Assembly: GCF_027922045.1 (NCBI RefSeq)
Contig: NZ_BSEX01000009.1
Location: forward strand, 323,192 to 387,191
Length of the DNA: 64,000 nt
DNA from: Microbacterium terregens
GTDB lineage: Bacteria > Pseudomonadota > Alphaproteobacteria > Sphingomonadales > Sphingomonadaceae
Direction: 5' to 3'
Shown here: positions 41,739 to 51,109 of the stretch, piece after piece
How the letters are laid out: every line of letters starts with the position of its first letter
Position numbering within the stretch: position 1 is the first letter of the stretch
Notes under the pieces: model-generated
What the model saw: only the letters and a program-made list of their open reading frames with translations
What the model was told of the DNA's origin: nothing
Database searches by the model: none
Position numbers and translations under genes: made by a program

Positions 41739-43679
41739 ATGATCCGAGTTCTTGCGCCGTTGCCGCTGCTGTTTTCGCTTCCCGCTTTTGCACAGGAGGC
41801 GCCGGCGCCCGACGCTGCGACTGCCCCGGCTTCCGACGAGGTCGTTGTCACTGCCACCCGCACGCCCGTCGCTGCCGATCGGGTCGCCGCATCCATCACG
41901 GTGCTCGACAAGGAAGCGATCGACCGGGCCCAGGACCTGAGCGTGGCAGGGCTGCTGCTCCGCACCCCGGGCGTCAGCCTGTCGAGCAACGGCGGCTATG
42001 GTACCGCCACGTCGGTCCGCATCCGCGGTGCCGAGGCCGACCAGACGGTGGTGGTGATCGACGGCGTCAAGCTGAACGATCCGTCCTCGACGGGCGGCGG
42101 CTACAACTTCGCGAACCTGCTGGTGGGGGATGCCTCCCGCATCGAGGTGCTGCGCGGCGTCCAGTCGATCCTCTGGGGCAGCCAGGCGATCGGCGGCGTC
42201 GTCAACGTCGTGACGCCGCTGCCGCAGAGCGATCTGGAAGGGAGCTTCGACGTCGAGGCGGGGTCACGCGACACCGTGAGCGCCCGCGCCGCGGTGGGCG
42301 GGCAGACCGGCCCGCTCGCATGGCGCTTGGGTGGGCAGACGTTCACCACCGATGGTGTCTCGGCAGTAGCGCCGGACTTCGGTGGCCGCGAGGCGGACGG
42401 CTATACGAACCAAAGCGCGCAGGGCCGCGCCCGGCTCGAGCTGGCGACCGGCGTCAGCGCCGAGGTGCGGGGCTATTATGCCAATGGACGCGTGGAGATC
42501 GACGGGTTCGCCGGCGACAGCCTGGAGTATTCGCGCAACCGCGAGTTCGTGGGATATGCGGGCCTGAACGTCGACCTTCTGGGGGGCCGTCTGCGCAACC
42601 GCTTCGGCTACGGCTATACCGACACCAACCGCGACAACTATGATCCGGCGCGCGAGCGGCCCAAGACCTTCGACGCGGCAGGCCGGAACGAGCGCCTCGA
42701 GTATCAGGGCAGCCTTGCGATCGCGACCGGATGGAATGCCGTGTTCGGAATCGAGAACGAGAAGTCGCGCTTCCGCTCCGTTTCGCCTTCCGGCGCCTTG
42801 TCGGACCCGGTGCCGGAGCCGGCGCGCGGCAAGGCCGAACTCACCGGCGTCTTTGGGCAGGTCAACGGCATGGTGATCGACGGCCTCACCCTGACTGCGG
42901 GGCTGCGGCAGGACGACCACAACCGCTACGGCAGCAAGACGCTGTTCGCCGGCGGCGGTGCCTGGGCACTGCCGTGGGGCACCGTGGTTCGCGCCAGCTA
43001 CTCGGAAGGCTTCAAGGCGCCGACGCTCTACCAGCTGTTCTCCGAATACGGGAACCAGGCCCTCAACCCCGAGCGCGCGCGGAGCTGGGAGGCAGGGGTC
43101 GAGCAGCGCCTGCTCGACCGGGCGGTGACGCTTTCGGCGACCTATTTCGAGCGCCGGACCCGCGACCTGGTCGAATACATCGGCTGCGGTGCCACGCCGG
43201 ACCCGCTCTGCGTCATCCCCGGGACCGACATCGCGCGCTGGGGCTATTACGACAACATCGCCCGCGCGTTCGCCCGCGGAGTGGAAGCCACCGTCGCTGC
43301 CCGCCTGGGTTCGCGAGTGACCGCCGACGCCAACTATAGCTGGACCGAGGCCGAGAACCGCTCGACCGGCAGCGCCTATGGCAACTGGTTGCCGCGGCGT
43401 CCCCGCCACACGGCCAACGCGTCCGCGACCTACAGCCTGCCGAGTGGCGCGTCCCTGGGCGCGGCGCTGCGCTGGGCCGGCAAGAGCTACGACAATGCGG
43501 CCAATACGACGCGACTGGACGACTATACGCTGGTCGATGTCCGGGGCGAGGTCCCGCTGAGCCCGAAGGTCCGGCTGTTCGCGCGGGTGGAGAACCTGTT
43601 CGACGAGGACTATGCCACCGTCTACCGGTACGGCACGCTCGGCCGCAGCGTCTATGCAGGTCTGCGCGGCCGCTTCTGA
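41739..43679 (+). CDS. btuB: TonB-dependent vitamin B12 receptor
   Basis: A 646-residue outer-membrane receptor for cobalamins. It has a signal peptide (residues 1-20, PAFAQ/E), a TonB box region EVVVTATRTPV, a plug domain (about 40-150) with VVVIDGVKLNDPSSTGGGYNFANLL, and a 22-strand barrel ending GLRGRF with terminal Phe. Position behind a cobalamin riboswitch and ahead of cob genes supports the substrate. GAAGGGGG precedes ATG 41739. Confidence 0.93.
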   Translation: MIRVLAPLPLLFSLPAFAQEAPAPDAATAPASDEVVVTATRTPVAADRVAASITVLDKEAIDRAQDLSVAGLLLRTPGVSLSSNGGYGTATSVRIRGAEADQTVVVIDGVKLNDPSSTGGGYNFANLLVGDASRIEVLRGVQSILWGSQAIGGVVNVVTPLPQSDLEGSFDVEAGSRDTVSARAAVGGQTGPLAWRLGGQTFTTDGVSAVAPDFGGREADGYTNQSAQGRARLELATGVSAEVRGYYANGRVEIDGFAGDSLEYSRNREFVGYAGLNVDLLGGRLRNRFGYGYTDTNRDNYDPARERPKTFDAAGRNERLEYQGSLAIATGWNAVFGIENEKSRFRSVSPSGALSDPVPEPARGKAELTGVFGQVNGMVIDGLTLTAGLRQDDHNRYGSKTLFAGGGAWALPWGTVVRASYSEGFKAPTLYQLFSEYGNQALNPERARSWEAGVEQRLLDRAVTLSATYFERRTRDLVEYIGCGATPDPLCVIPGTDIARWGYYDNIARAFARGVEATVAARLGSRVTADANYSWTEAENRSTGSAYGNWLPRRPRHTANASATYSLPSGASLGAALRWAGKSYDNAANTTRLDDYTLVDVRGEVPLSPKVRLFARVENLFDEDYATVYRYGTLGRSVYAGLRGRF

Positions 43680-43691
43680 GGGAAATGATCG

Positions 43692-44237
43692 ATGACGACA
43701 CCCCGTTCTTCCCAAGCCGCATCGGCACTCTGGATCCTGCTGCTTACCGTGGCGAGCGTCGCGACCACCCTGGTGTTCAAGTGCGCGACGCCATTCCCGG
43801 CGCTTGCCGCCCTGGCTGCGGTGCACATGCGGGCAAAGGACGGGGTGTCGCTCGCGCTGCTCGCATGGGCGGCGAGCCAGCTCGTCGGCTTCTGCTGGCT
43901 TGATTACCCTCTGGCCGCCAACAGCCTCGGCTGGGGTGGAGTGATGGGGCTCGCGGCCGTCGCGGGCGCCATCGCAGCCCACTGGACTGCCGCGCGATCG
44001 GGGGCTGGGCTCCTCACCCGGCTCGGCCTGAGCTTCGTCGCGTCCTTCGTCGCCTTCAAGGTGATGATCCTTCTCGGCACCGTAGTGCTGGATGGCGGGA
44101 CCGCGGCTTTCGCTCCCGACGTGCTGCTGCGCCAGCTCGCGCGCAACGCGGCCGTGCTCGCAGGCTTGCTGGTTCTCCACCGTCTGCTCATCAGCCTCGG
44201 CGTGCCGCCCGTGCAGACGGAGCGTGCGCTCGCATGA
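43692..44237 (+). CDS. integral membrane protein of the B12 operon
   Basis: A 181-residue protein with about five membrane helices and short loops. It shows no recognised catalytic motif and is not one of the cob enzymes. It lies 12 bases after btuB and overlaps the DUF1636 gene (ATGA), inside the riboswitch-controlled block. A cobalamin, cobinamide or cobalt transport role, possibly as a small membrane permease component, is inferred from position only. Confidence 0.8.
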   Translation: MTTPRSSQAASALWILLLTVASVATTLVFKCATPFPALAALAAVHMRAKDGVSLALLAWAASQLVGFCWLDYPLAANSLGWGGVMGLAAVAGAIAAHWTAARSGAGLLTRLGLSFVASFVAFKVMILLGTVVLDGGTAAFAPDVLLRQLARNAAVLAGLLVLHRLLISLGVPPVQTERALA

Positions 44238-44644
44238 TCCTGAAGCCAGCGGCCACCGGGCCGGCGATCGTCGCCTGCAACACCTGCCGCGTGCCCGGTG
44301 AGGACCAGGCCGGCGACAGCGGCAAGCGAAGCGGTGCCCGCCTGGTCGAGGCACTGCGGGCCGTGCAGGCGAGCGATCCTGCCTATGGGGCCGTGGCAGT
44401 CGAGGAGATGCCCTGCCTGTTCGCCTGCGGGGACTCCTGCACCCTGCATCTGCGCGCGCCGGAGAAGGTCGGCTACGTCCTCGGGCGCTTCACGCCGGAC
44501 GAGGGTGCGGCACGTGCGATCCTGGACTATGCGGTCCTGTATGCCGACAGCGATGCGGGACAGGTGCCCTATCGCGACTGGCCGGAAGGTGTGAAGGGGC
44601 ACTTCCTGACGCGCATGCCACCTGCCGGCTTCGTGGTGGCATGA
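44234..44644 (+). CDS. DUF1636 family metal-binding protein
   Basis: A 136-residue protein with paired cysteines at ACNTCR near the N terminus and CLFACGDSC in the middle, a thioredoxin-like ferredoxin pattern of the DUF1636 family. Members commonly sit in cobalamin clusters and may bind an Fe-S cluster or cobalt; the function is not established. Overlaps both neighbours, so it is co-translated with the membrane protein and cobT. Confidence 0.85.
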   Translation: MILKPAATGPAIVACNTCRVPGEDQAGDSGKRSGARLVEALRAVQASDPAYGAVAVEEMPCLFACGDSCTLHLRAPEKVGYVLGRFTPDEGAARAILDYAVLYADSDAGQVPYRDWPEGVKGHFLTRMPPAGFVVA

Positions 44645-45657
44645 GCGGCTTCTTCGCTTCGGCCGCAGCGTTCGAAGCGGCGTTAGGAAGCCTTCGGAGC
44701 ATCGATGCGGCAGCGCGCGATGCTGCTGCCGCCCGTCAAGACGTCCTCACCAAGCCACCCGGTTCCCTGGGCAGGCTGGAGGAGATCGCGCTGTTTGTCG
44801 CCGGGTGGCAGGCACGCGAGCGTCCCCGGATCGACCGGGGGCGGGTGGCGATCTTCGCGGGCAACCATGGCGTCGCGACGCGGGGCGTAAGTGCCTTTCC
44901 GTCCGAAGTTACGGCGCAGATGGTCGCCAACTTCGAAGCCGGAGGCGCCGCCATCAATTCCTTGGCCCGTGCCGCCGGGCTGGAACTAGTCGTCGTCCCG
45001 ATCGAGCTCGGCCGCCCGACGAAGGACTTCGTCGAAGCGCCGGCCATGTCCGCCGAGGAGTGCCTCGCGGCGCTCAATCTGGGCGCCGCGGTGGTCGAGC
45101 CGGATCTCGACCTGCTCGTGCTGGGCGAGATGGGCATCGGCAACTCGACGGCGGCGGCCGCATTGGCGGCAGCGAGCTTCGGCGGCGGCGCGCGGGATTG
45201 GGTGGGGCCGGGTACCGGCGTCCACGGTAGTGCATTCGAAGCCAAGGTCGCGGCAGTCGACGCCGCCCTGACCCGTCACACGAAGGCGGCCTCGGGTGCC
45301 TTTGACATTCTTCGGCGCTTGGGCGGGCGGGAGATCGCCGCCATCGCCGGAGCGGTGCTCGCGGCACGGCAGGCAGGCGTTCCCGTGCTGCTCGACGGCT
45401 TCATCTGCTGTTCCGGCGTGGCTCCGCTTGCGGCGACCAACCCGGACATCGTCGGGCATTGCCTCGCCGGTCATTGCTCGGCCGAGCCCGGTCACGCGCG
45501 GCTGCTCGATCGACTTGGGCTTACCCCGATCCTGTCCTTGGGGATGCGATTGGGGGAGGGGAGCGGTGCTGCGGTGGCAGCAGGCGTGGTGCGCGCCGCG
45601 ATCGCGACCCACGACCAGATGGCGAGCTTTGCCGAGGCAGGCGTTTCCGAGGCGTGA
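44641..45657 (+). CDS. cobT: nicotinate-nucleotide--dimethylbenzimidazole phosphoribosyltransferase
   Basis: A 338-residue enzyme making alpha-ribazole phosphate for the lower ligand of cobalamin. The pattern RQDVLTKPPGSLGRLEEIA, LGEMGIGNSTAAAAL, GPGTGVHG and the catalytic Glu in MRLGEGSGAAVA are diagnostic. Its ATG overlaps the DUF1636 stop and its stop overlaps the GTG of the phosphatase gene, so the cob genes are coupled. Confidence 0.96.
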   Translation: MSGFFASAAAFEAALGSLRSIDAAARDAAAARQDVLTKPPGSLGRLEEIALFVAGWQARERPRIDRGRVAIFAGNHGVATRGVSAFPSEVTAQMVANFEAGGAAINSLARAAGLELVVVPIELGRPTKDFVEAPAMSAEECLAALNLGAAVVEPDLDLLVLGEMGIGNSTAAAALAAASFGGGARDWVGPGTGVHGSAFEAKVAAVDAALTRHTKAASGAFDILRRLGGREIAAIAGAVLAARQAGVPVLLDGFICCSGVAPLAATNPDIVGHCLAGHCSAEPGHARLLDRLGLTPILSLGMRLGEGSGAAVAAGVVRAAIATHDQMASFAEAGVSEA

Positions 45658-46223
45658 CGGCGCCGATCGATCTTCACCTGATGCGCCACGGCGAGCCGGC
45701 GCTTGCCGGCCGGCTTCTCGGCAGCACGGATTGTGCAGTACTCCCCGACGGGGTGCGGGCATGCCGTTCGGCTGCGACCGGGTTGGCCATCCGACAGGTG
45801 GTCGCGTCCGATCTGCGCCGCTCGTCGGACTGCGCCAGGGCGATCGCCACGGATCACCAGGTACCGCTGCGCCTTGATGGCCGTTGGCGGGAACTCGATT
45901 TCGGACATTGGGACGGACGGAGCCCGGAAGAGGTGGACGCTGCGGCTCTCCGCGAGTTCTGGGACGATCCGGATGGCGCGCCGCCTCCCGGTGGCGAGCG
46001 CTGGTCGACGCTCCTCGCGCGCGTCGCCCGAGCCCTGGAAGAGGTCGAGGACGGCAGCCTGATCGTTACTCACGCGGGCGCCATGCGGGCGGCTCTGGTA
46101 GCGACCTGCGGCTTCGACCGGCGTCAGAGTTGGGCCTTTGATCTGCCTTATGCCTGTGTGCTCTCGCTACGCCTCTGGCGCGGCGAGGCACCCGCGGCGC
46201 AGATCCTGGCACTGCGCCCATGA
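45654..46223 (+). CDS. histidine phosphatase, probable alpha-ribazole phosphatase
   Basis: A 189-residue phosphoglycerate-mutase-fold phosphatase with the phospho-His motif LMRHGE and second His in VTHAGAMR. In this cluster it is expected to act as CobC-type alpha-ribazole phosphatase, removing phosphate before or after CobS. The GTG start at 45654 overlaps the cobT stop; the stop overlaps the cobS ATG. The name cobC is avoided because a second, unrelated gene of that name lies nearby. Confidence 0.88.
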   Translation: MTAPIDLHLMRHGEPALAGRLLGSTDCAVLPDGVRACRSAATGLAIRQVVASDLRRSSDCARAIATDHQVPLRLDGRWRELDFGHWDGRSPEEVDAAALREFWDDPDGAPPPGGERWSTLLARVARALEEVEDGSLIVTHAGAMRAALVATCGFDRRQSWAFDLPYACVLSLRLWRGEAPAAQILALRP

Positions 46224-46936
46224 AGGGGCTGCTGCTCGCCCTCGGCTTCCTCACCCGCCTGCCGGTTCCGTCGGGGGCCGCCGATCCTGAGGCGTTTGCG
46301 TCCGCGATTCGCTGCTACCCGCTCGTAGGGCTGGTGGTGGGGGCGCTCGTTGCCGGTGCGGGATCGCTCGGGAGCCTCGCCGACCCATGGGTCGGCGCGC
46401 TTGCGGCGCTCGCCTGCTGGGTCGGGGTGACGGGCGCGCTGCATCTCGACGGCCTTGCCGATGTTGCTGACGGAGTCGGTGCCGCGCACGGCGATCGTAG
46501 TCGCCTGATCTCGGTCATGGCCGACCCTCATGTCGGCAGCTTCGGCGTGGCAGCGATCGTGTTGCAACTGCTGGCCAAGCTGGTGCTGCTTCATGGCGCG
46601 GCGGGCGTCGGATGGACTCCGGTCGTGCTGGTGCCGTTTGCCGCCCGCATGGGCCCGCTCGCCTGGGCCCGCTGGGTCCGGCCGCTCAAGCCGGCTGGGC
46701 TGGGCGCAACCGTGGCCTCGGCGGTCCGCGCGCGGGACCTGTGGGGCTGGGCGGCCGTGTTGGCGGCCGCATGCGTCGCAGTGCCTTCCCTGATCGTCGC
46801 GCCGCTGCTGATCGCGGCTGCTGCGGCCTGGTTCCGTTGCCGCCTGGGCGGTGTCACCGGAGACGCGCATGGAGCGGGGATCGAGCTGATGGAGACCGGG
46901 CTGCTGGTGACGCTAGTCGTGATCGGCCAGCGCTGA
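46220..46936 (+). CDS. cobS: adenosylcobinamide-GDP ribazoletransferase
   Basis: A 238-residue multi-helix membrane enzyme that joins adenosylcobinamide-GDP with alpha-ribazole to finish cobalamin. It starts [17 protein letters not shown] and has the conserved [11 protein letters not shown]sp motif and [18 protein letters not shown]. Also called cobV. It is the last plus-strand cob gene and converges on cobQ, with a 24-base overlap of the two 3' ends. Confidence 0.95.
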   Translation: MKGLLLALGFLTRLPVPSGAADPEAFASAIRCYPLVGLVVGALVAGAGSLGSLADPWVGALAALACWVGVTGALHLDGLADVADGVGAAHGDRSRLISVMADPHVGSFGVAAIVLQLLAKLVLLHGAAGVGWTPVVLVPFAARMGPLAWARWVRPLKPAGLGATVASAVRARDLWGWAAVLAAACVAVPSLIVAPLLIAAAAAWFRCRLGGVTGDAHGAGIELMETGLLVTLVVIGQR

Positions 46937-48376
46937 CAGCGCGATCAGCGCGTCGATGTCGACATGCTGCTCCAGCTCCGCCGCGATACCGTCGAGCGCG
47001 CGGTCGACGGAAGCGCTGTGGTCCGGGCCGCTGCCTGCCACGCCGATCCGCGCGAGCCACGCGCGCCGTTGCGCGGCCAGCCCCAGCAGACCATGCACAT
47101 AGCTTCCGGTCACCAGCCCATCCGCACTCACCGCGCCGTCCGTCCGGCCGTCTTCGAAGCGCACCGCGGCGTGTGCCGTGTCGGGGCCCGTGGTCCTGCC
47201 CAGATGGATTTCATAGCCCTCGAACGCTGCGCCATGGGCGGTACCGCGGACCTCTGCCAGCGCCTTGTCGCCGCCGAGCACCGTGTCCACCGCCAGTAGC
47301 CCGAGCCCTTCGACCCTCTCCGCAGGCCCCTCGAACCCCTCTGGATCGGCGATGCTGCGTCCGAGCATCTGGTAGCCGCCACACAGGCCCAGCACCGGGC
47401 GCCCGCGCCGATGATGCGCCCGTATGTCGATGTCCCACCCTTGTGCGCGGACGAAGCGGAGGTCGGCGATCGTCGCCTTGGAGCCGGGAAGGACGATCAG
47501 CGCCGCCTCTGCCGGGATCGGCGTGCCGGGCGGGACCATCACCAGTTCCACGTCGGGTTCGAGCCGGAGCGGATCGAGATCGTCGAAGTTGGCGATGTGG
47601 GCGGTGATCGGGCATGCAACCAGCACGCGATCCGCTCTCGGTGCCTGGGATTGCTGGAGCACGACCGCATCCTCGCTCGGCAGCCTGGCGGCATCCGTGA
47701 GCCACGGCACCACGCCGAAGCCGCGCCATCCCGTCCGTTCTGCGATCGCATGATAGCCATCGGAGAACAGCGCCGGGTCGCCCCGAAACTTGTTGACCAG
47801 AAAGCCGTGGATCATGGCGGCATCCTCGGGGTCGATCACCGCGCGCGTGCCGACCAGCGACGCGATGACGCCGCCCCGGTCGATGTCGCCGACCAGCACC
47901 ACCGGCACCCCGGCTGCGCGTGCGAAGCCCATGTTGGCGATGTCGCCGGCGCGCAGGTTGATTTCGGCAGGCGAGCCGGCGCCCTCGATCACGACGATGT
48001 CCGCCTCGGCCTGCAAGCGCCGGTAGCTCGCCAGCACCTCGTCCAGCAGGCCTTCGCGACCCTGGCGCCACTGCGCAGCCCGAAGAATGCCGCGCACCTG
48101 CCCCCGCACTACCAGTTGCGAGGTACGGTCCCCCTGGGGTTTCAGCAGCACCGGGTTCATGTCGACGCTGGGTCGCACCCGCGCAGCCAGGGCCTGGGTC
48201 GCCTGGGCACGGCCGATCTCGCCGCCTTCCGCCGTGACTGCGGCGTTGTTCGACATGTTCTGCGGCTTGAAGGGGCGCACGCGCAGGCCGCGATTGGCGA
48301 GCGCCCGGCAGAGGCCCGCGACCAGCACCGACTTGCCGACGTCAGAGCCGGTCCCCTGCAGCATCAACGCACCCAT
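46913..48376 (-). CDS. cobQ: cobyric acid synthase
   Basis: A 487-residue enzyme that amidates four side chains of adenosylcobyrinic acid diamide. The N-terminal P-loop domain reads [22 protein letters not shown]. The central patch includes NMSNNA and the C-terminal glutaminase-like domain carries the Cys in [11 protein letters not shown] and the His near SYVHGLLG. The start at ATG 48376 overlaps the cobD end by 13 bases. Confidence 0.96.
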   Translation of the reverse strand: MGALMLQGTGSDVGKSVLVAGLCRALANRGLRVRPFKPQNMSNNAAVTAEGGEIGRAQATQALAARVRPSVDMNPVLLKPQGDRTSQLVVRGQVRGILRAAQWRQGREGLLDEVLASYRRLQAEADIVVIEGAGSPAEINLRAGDIANMGFARAAGVPVVLVGDIDRGGVIASLVGTRAVIDPEDAAMIHGFLVNKFRGDPALFSDGYHAIAERTGWRGFGVVPWLTDAARLPSEDAVVLQQSQAPRADRVLVACPITAHIANFDDLDPLRLEPDVELVMVPPGTPIPAEAALIVLPGSKATIADLRFVRAQGWDIDIRAHHRRGRPVLGLCGGYQMLGRSIADPEGFEGPAERVEGLGLLAVDTVLGGDKALAEVRGTAHGAAFEGYEIHLGRTTGPDTAHAAVRFEDGRTDGAVSADGLVTGSYVHGLLGLAAQRRAWLARIGVAGSGPDHSASVDRALDGIAAELEQHVDIDALIALSALADHD

Positions 48377-49341
48377 GCGACGGCTCCCGCAATTACCCAG
48401 AGGAAGAGACAGGCGCGACGATAGACGCGGAGCGCTCGAAGAAGGTCGGTTGATGTCGGGTCCGGATATTCGCCACCGATCCACGGCTTGTCCGCCGTCA
48501 CGCCGTCATAGGCGACCGGGCCGGCCAGCCGGACGCGAAGGGCGCCGGCCATCGCCGCTTCCGTCCAACCGGCATTGGGGGACGCATGACGGCGGGCGTC
48601 GCGCAGCATCGTCCGCCATCCGCCGGCGCCAGCAAGGCAGAGGAGGGCACCACCCAATCGTGCCGGCAGAATATTGGCCAAGTCGTCAATCCGCGCCGAT
48701 GCCCAGCCGAAGGCACGCCAGCGCGGCTCTCGATGGCCGATCAGGCTGTCCGCAGTGTTGAGCGCCTTGTACGCCCAGAGCCCCGGCAGTCCCAGCAGCA
48801 GAAGCCAGAAGAGCGGCGCGGCGATGCCGTCGCAGAAGCTCTCTGCAAGGCTTTCGATGCCGGCGCGCGCGACGCCGGCTTCATCGAGCGCGGCAGTGTC
48901 CCTGCCGACGATGCGGGAGACTGCAGCACGCGCCCCGGGCAGGTCGCCGGCCAGCAGGGCCGCTGCGACGGGCCGGACGTGATCGTCCAGGCTCCGCTGC
49001 GCCAGGCCGGGTGCCGCCAACAGCGCCACGCCGATCCAGCCATACGGACCCAGCAGGTTGCGGGCCATTCGTTCGAGGAGCCAGGCGCCACCCGCTGCGG
49101 CGACGATCAGGAGCATGACCGTGAGAACCCCGGCGGCGCGGCGGCTCCACTCCGGCCGGTCCGGAACGTTCCAGCGCGCCTCGCACGCACCGATCAGGCG
49201 CGCGAAGCCGCCGACGGGGTGGCCGACGCGGGCATAGAGCCGCTCGGGCCACCCGACTGCGGCATCGATCGCAAGCGCGAGCAGGGCGATCGGCTCAGCG
49301 ATGGGAGAGCGCCCGGTCGAGCCGCGCCAGCGCCGCCGCAT
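48364..49341 (-). CDS. cobD: adenosylcobinamide-phosphate synthase
   Basis: A membrane protein (325 residues from this start) of the CobD/CbiB family that attaches aminopropanol phosphate to cobyric acid. Motifs [34 protein letters not shown] and [16 protein letters not shown] are diagnostic. The start is doubtful: the family usually begins near [12 protein letters not shown] (about 49293), where no ATG/GTG/TTG occurs. The nearest in-frame ATG is 49341, 47 bases inside the upstream aminotransferase gene. Confidence 0.92.
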   Translation of the reverse strand: MRRRWRGSTGRSPIAEPIALLALAIDAAVGWPERLYARVGHPVGGFARLIGACEARWNVPDRPEWSRRAAGVLTVMLLIVAAAGGAWLLERMARNLLGPYGWIGVALLAAPGLAQRSLDDHVRPVAAALLAGDLPGARAAVSRIVGRDTAALDEAGVARAGIESLAESFCDGIAAPLFWLLLLGLPGLWAYKALNTADSLIGHREPRWRAFGWASARIDDLANILPARLGGALLCLAGAGGWRTMLRDARRHASPNAGWTEAAMAGALRVRLAGPVAYDGVTADKPWIGGEYPDPTSTDLLRALRVYRRACLFLWVIAGAVAWVR

Positions 49342-50269
49342 CCGCTGGAAGGCCGATGCGCAGCCACTCGGGCGCATAGTCGAACGGCCGGGTCAGGATG
49401 CCCCGGTGCGCCAGACTGGTGAAGAGCGCCTGCGCCCCTGCGTCCTCGATCAGACGGAATAGCGGACCTGCGCCCTGCGGCTCGAGATCATGACGGCGCA
49501 GCACCGCATCCAGAGTCCCGCAGCGCTCTGACAACTGCTTGCGGGCATCCGCGATCCAGTCGGCATCGGCATAGGCGGCAGTGCCGAGCGCGATCGCGTG
49601 GGCGGAGACCGGCCAGCTTCCCAGCCGATCGCGCAACGCCGCCACCAGATCTGCCGCGCCACAGGCGAAGCCCAGGCGGACGCCGGCCAAGCCGAAGAAC
49701 TTCCCGAACGACCGGAAGACGAGCACCCGATCGTTTGGCGTCAGATGCGGGAGCACGCTTACCTCTGGAGTCGCGTCGGCAAAGGCCTCGTCGATCACCA
49801 GCACGCCACCTGCGCGAGCAATGCGACGGGCCAGGTCCAGCATCTGTTCGGGCGCGACCACGCGGCCGTCCGGGTTGTTCGGGTTCGCGAGCAGCAAGGT
49901 GCCGTCGCCGACCGCCCCAAGCTCATCGATCCGGACCGTGCCGCTGCACGCGAGGGCATCCGCGTGAGTTCGGTAGCCGGGCGCACCGTGGCGGTGCGGG
50001 GACGGCAACCCGAGGCCGCCGAGCAGCCGCAGCCCCAATTCGGTGCCCGGCAAAGCGGTGATCGCCAGATGCTGCGCGCCAAACGCGGCGGCGGCGGCCG
50101 CCTCCAGTGCCGCGCGCGATCGCTCCGAGGGTAGCCGATCGAGGTCGATGTCGGGCGCGATCGTCGGGCTCCATGCAACGGGGTTGATCCCGGTGGAGAG
50201 ATCGAGCCATGGCTGCGGCGCATCGGGAAAGCAGTGCGTCGCCTCTTCGAGGGAGCCGCCGTGGAACAT
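49295..50269 (-). CDS. cobC: threonine-phosphate decarboxylase (CobC/CobD-type aminotransferase)
   Basis: A 324-residue PLP-dependent class I/II aminotransferase-fold enzyme that makes (R)-1-aminopropan-2-yl phosphate from L-threonine phosphate for the nucleotide loop. The pattern LDLSTGINPVAW, ANPNNPDGR and the PLP-lysine stretch FRSFGKFFGLAGVRLG are diagnostic. ATG 50269 gives MFHGGSLEEATHCFPDAP. It heads the minus-strand cobC-cobD-cobQ group and is divergent from cobU across 80 bases. Confidence 0.92.
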   Translation of the reverse strand: MFHGGSLEEATHCFPDAPQPWLDLSTGINPVAWSPTIAPDIDLDRLPSERSRAALEAAAAAAFGAQHLAITALPGTELGLRLLGGLGLPSPHRHGAPGYRTHADALACSGTVRIDELGAVGDGTLLLANPNNPDGRVVAPEQMLDLARRIARAGGVLVIDEAFADATPEVSVLPHLTPNDRVLVFRSFGKFFGLAGVRLGFACGAADLVAALRDRLGSWPVSAHAIALGTAAYADADWIADARKQLSERCGTLDAVLRRHDLEPQGAGPLFRLIEDAGAQALFTSLAHRGILTRPFDYAPEWLRIGLPADAAALARLDRALSHR

Positions 50270-50349
50270 CAGTGCGCGCAATGCGGAGCCTCGACTTGGG
50301 GTGCGGCAGCCTCCATCCGCATTGGCGGCGCAACAGGCAAGGGGCAAGG

Positions 50350-50874
50350 ATGAGCATCGAACGATCGGGACGCACGATGCTGGTGCTGGGCGGCGCCCGT
50401 TCGGGCAAGAGCCGCTACGCACAAAGCCTGGCAGAGGCATCGGGTGGTCGGCTGGTCTTCGTCGCGACTGCCCAGGCGTTCGACGACGAGATGACCGATC
50501 GCATTCGCCGGCATCAGGCCGATCGCGATGACCGCTGGACGACCGTCGAGGCGTCGGTCGACTTGGCCGGCGCGGTCGCGGCCGCGGATCGCGAGGACGC
50601 TGTGGTGCTGGTCGACTGCCTGACGCTGTGGGCTTCCAACTTGCTGCTCGGCGAGGAGGATGCCGAGGAGCGGCTGGCGCAGTTGCTGGCGGCACTGGAG
50701 CGCGCGCGGGGGCGGGTGCTGCTCGTGGCCAACGAGGTCGGGCTCGGCATTGTGCCCGACAACGCGCTCGCCAGGACGTTTCGGGATCTTGCCGGCACCA
50801 TCAACCAGCGCGTCGCCGCGGCGGTCGACCGGGTGCACATGACCGTGGCGGGCCTCCCCATCGTCGTGAAGTGA
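50350..50874 (+). CDS. cobU: bifunctional adenosylcobinamide kinase/guanylyltransferase
   Basis: A 174-residue CobU/CobP enzyme that phosphorylates adenosylcobinamide and adds GMP, supplying the CobS substrate. The P-loop GGARSGKSRYAQ, FVATAQAFDDEM, DCLTLWASNLL and VGLGIVPDNALAR are all diagnostic. ATG 50350. A separate promoter is expected in the 80-base gap with cobC. Confidence 0.95.
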   Translation: MSIERSGRTMLVLGGARSGKSRYAQSLAEASGGRLVFVATAQAFDDEMTDRIRRHQADRDDRWTTVEASVDLAGAVAAADREDAVVLVDCLTLWASNLLLGEEDAEERLAQLLAALERARGRVLLVANEVGLGIVPDNALARTFRDLAGTINQRVAAAVDRVHMTVAGLPIVVK

Positions 50875-50926
50875 CCCCGATCCGGCTTGACACCTGCCGG
50901 GCGCAAGCGGCAGCACGGGGGCGACG

Positions 50927-51078
50927 ACATGGGAGAGATCGGGCACCAGCCCGGCGCCGAAGGAGCAACCGCCCCGGAAACTTTCAGGCAGAAGGACCGG
51001 TCGTCATCAACATCTGGAGAGAGGCGCGCTGGCGTCCGCCGACGGGATAGCATTCTCAGGCAGGAAGGACAGAGGGGG
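50927..51078 (+). promoter_or_regulatory. tandem glycine riboswitch upstream of L-serine deaminase
   Basis: Two glycine aptamers lie in line. The first (about 50930-51002) shows GGGAGAG, CGCCGAAGGAGCAA and GGAAACTTTCAGGCAGAAGGAC. The second (about 51014-51078) shows GGAGAGAGG, CGCCGACGGGA and ATTCTCAGGCAGGAAGGACAG, the latter a weaker match in its core. The usual pairing of GGAGAG with CTCTC is seen. It ends about 30 bases before the sdaA start, so glycine probably controls sdaA. A TTGACA at 50887-50892 may be the -35 element. Confidence 0.9.
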
Positions 51079-51109
51079 CATGCAACCGCCGGAAGGCGGG
51101 GAGTTCATC

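Noticed and set aside
42264..44354. 696-codon minus-strand frame antisense to btuB and the next gene
   Set aside because: The riboswitch, signal peptide and barrel features support the plus-strand genes instead.
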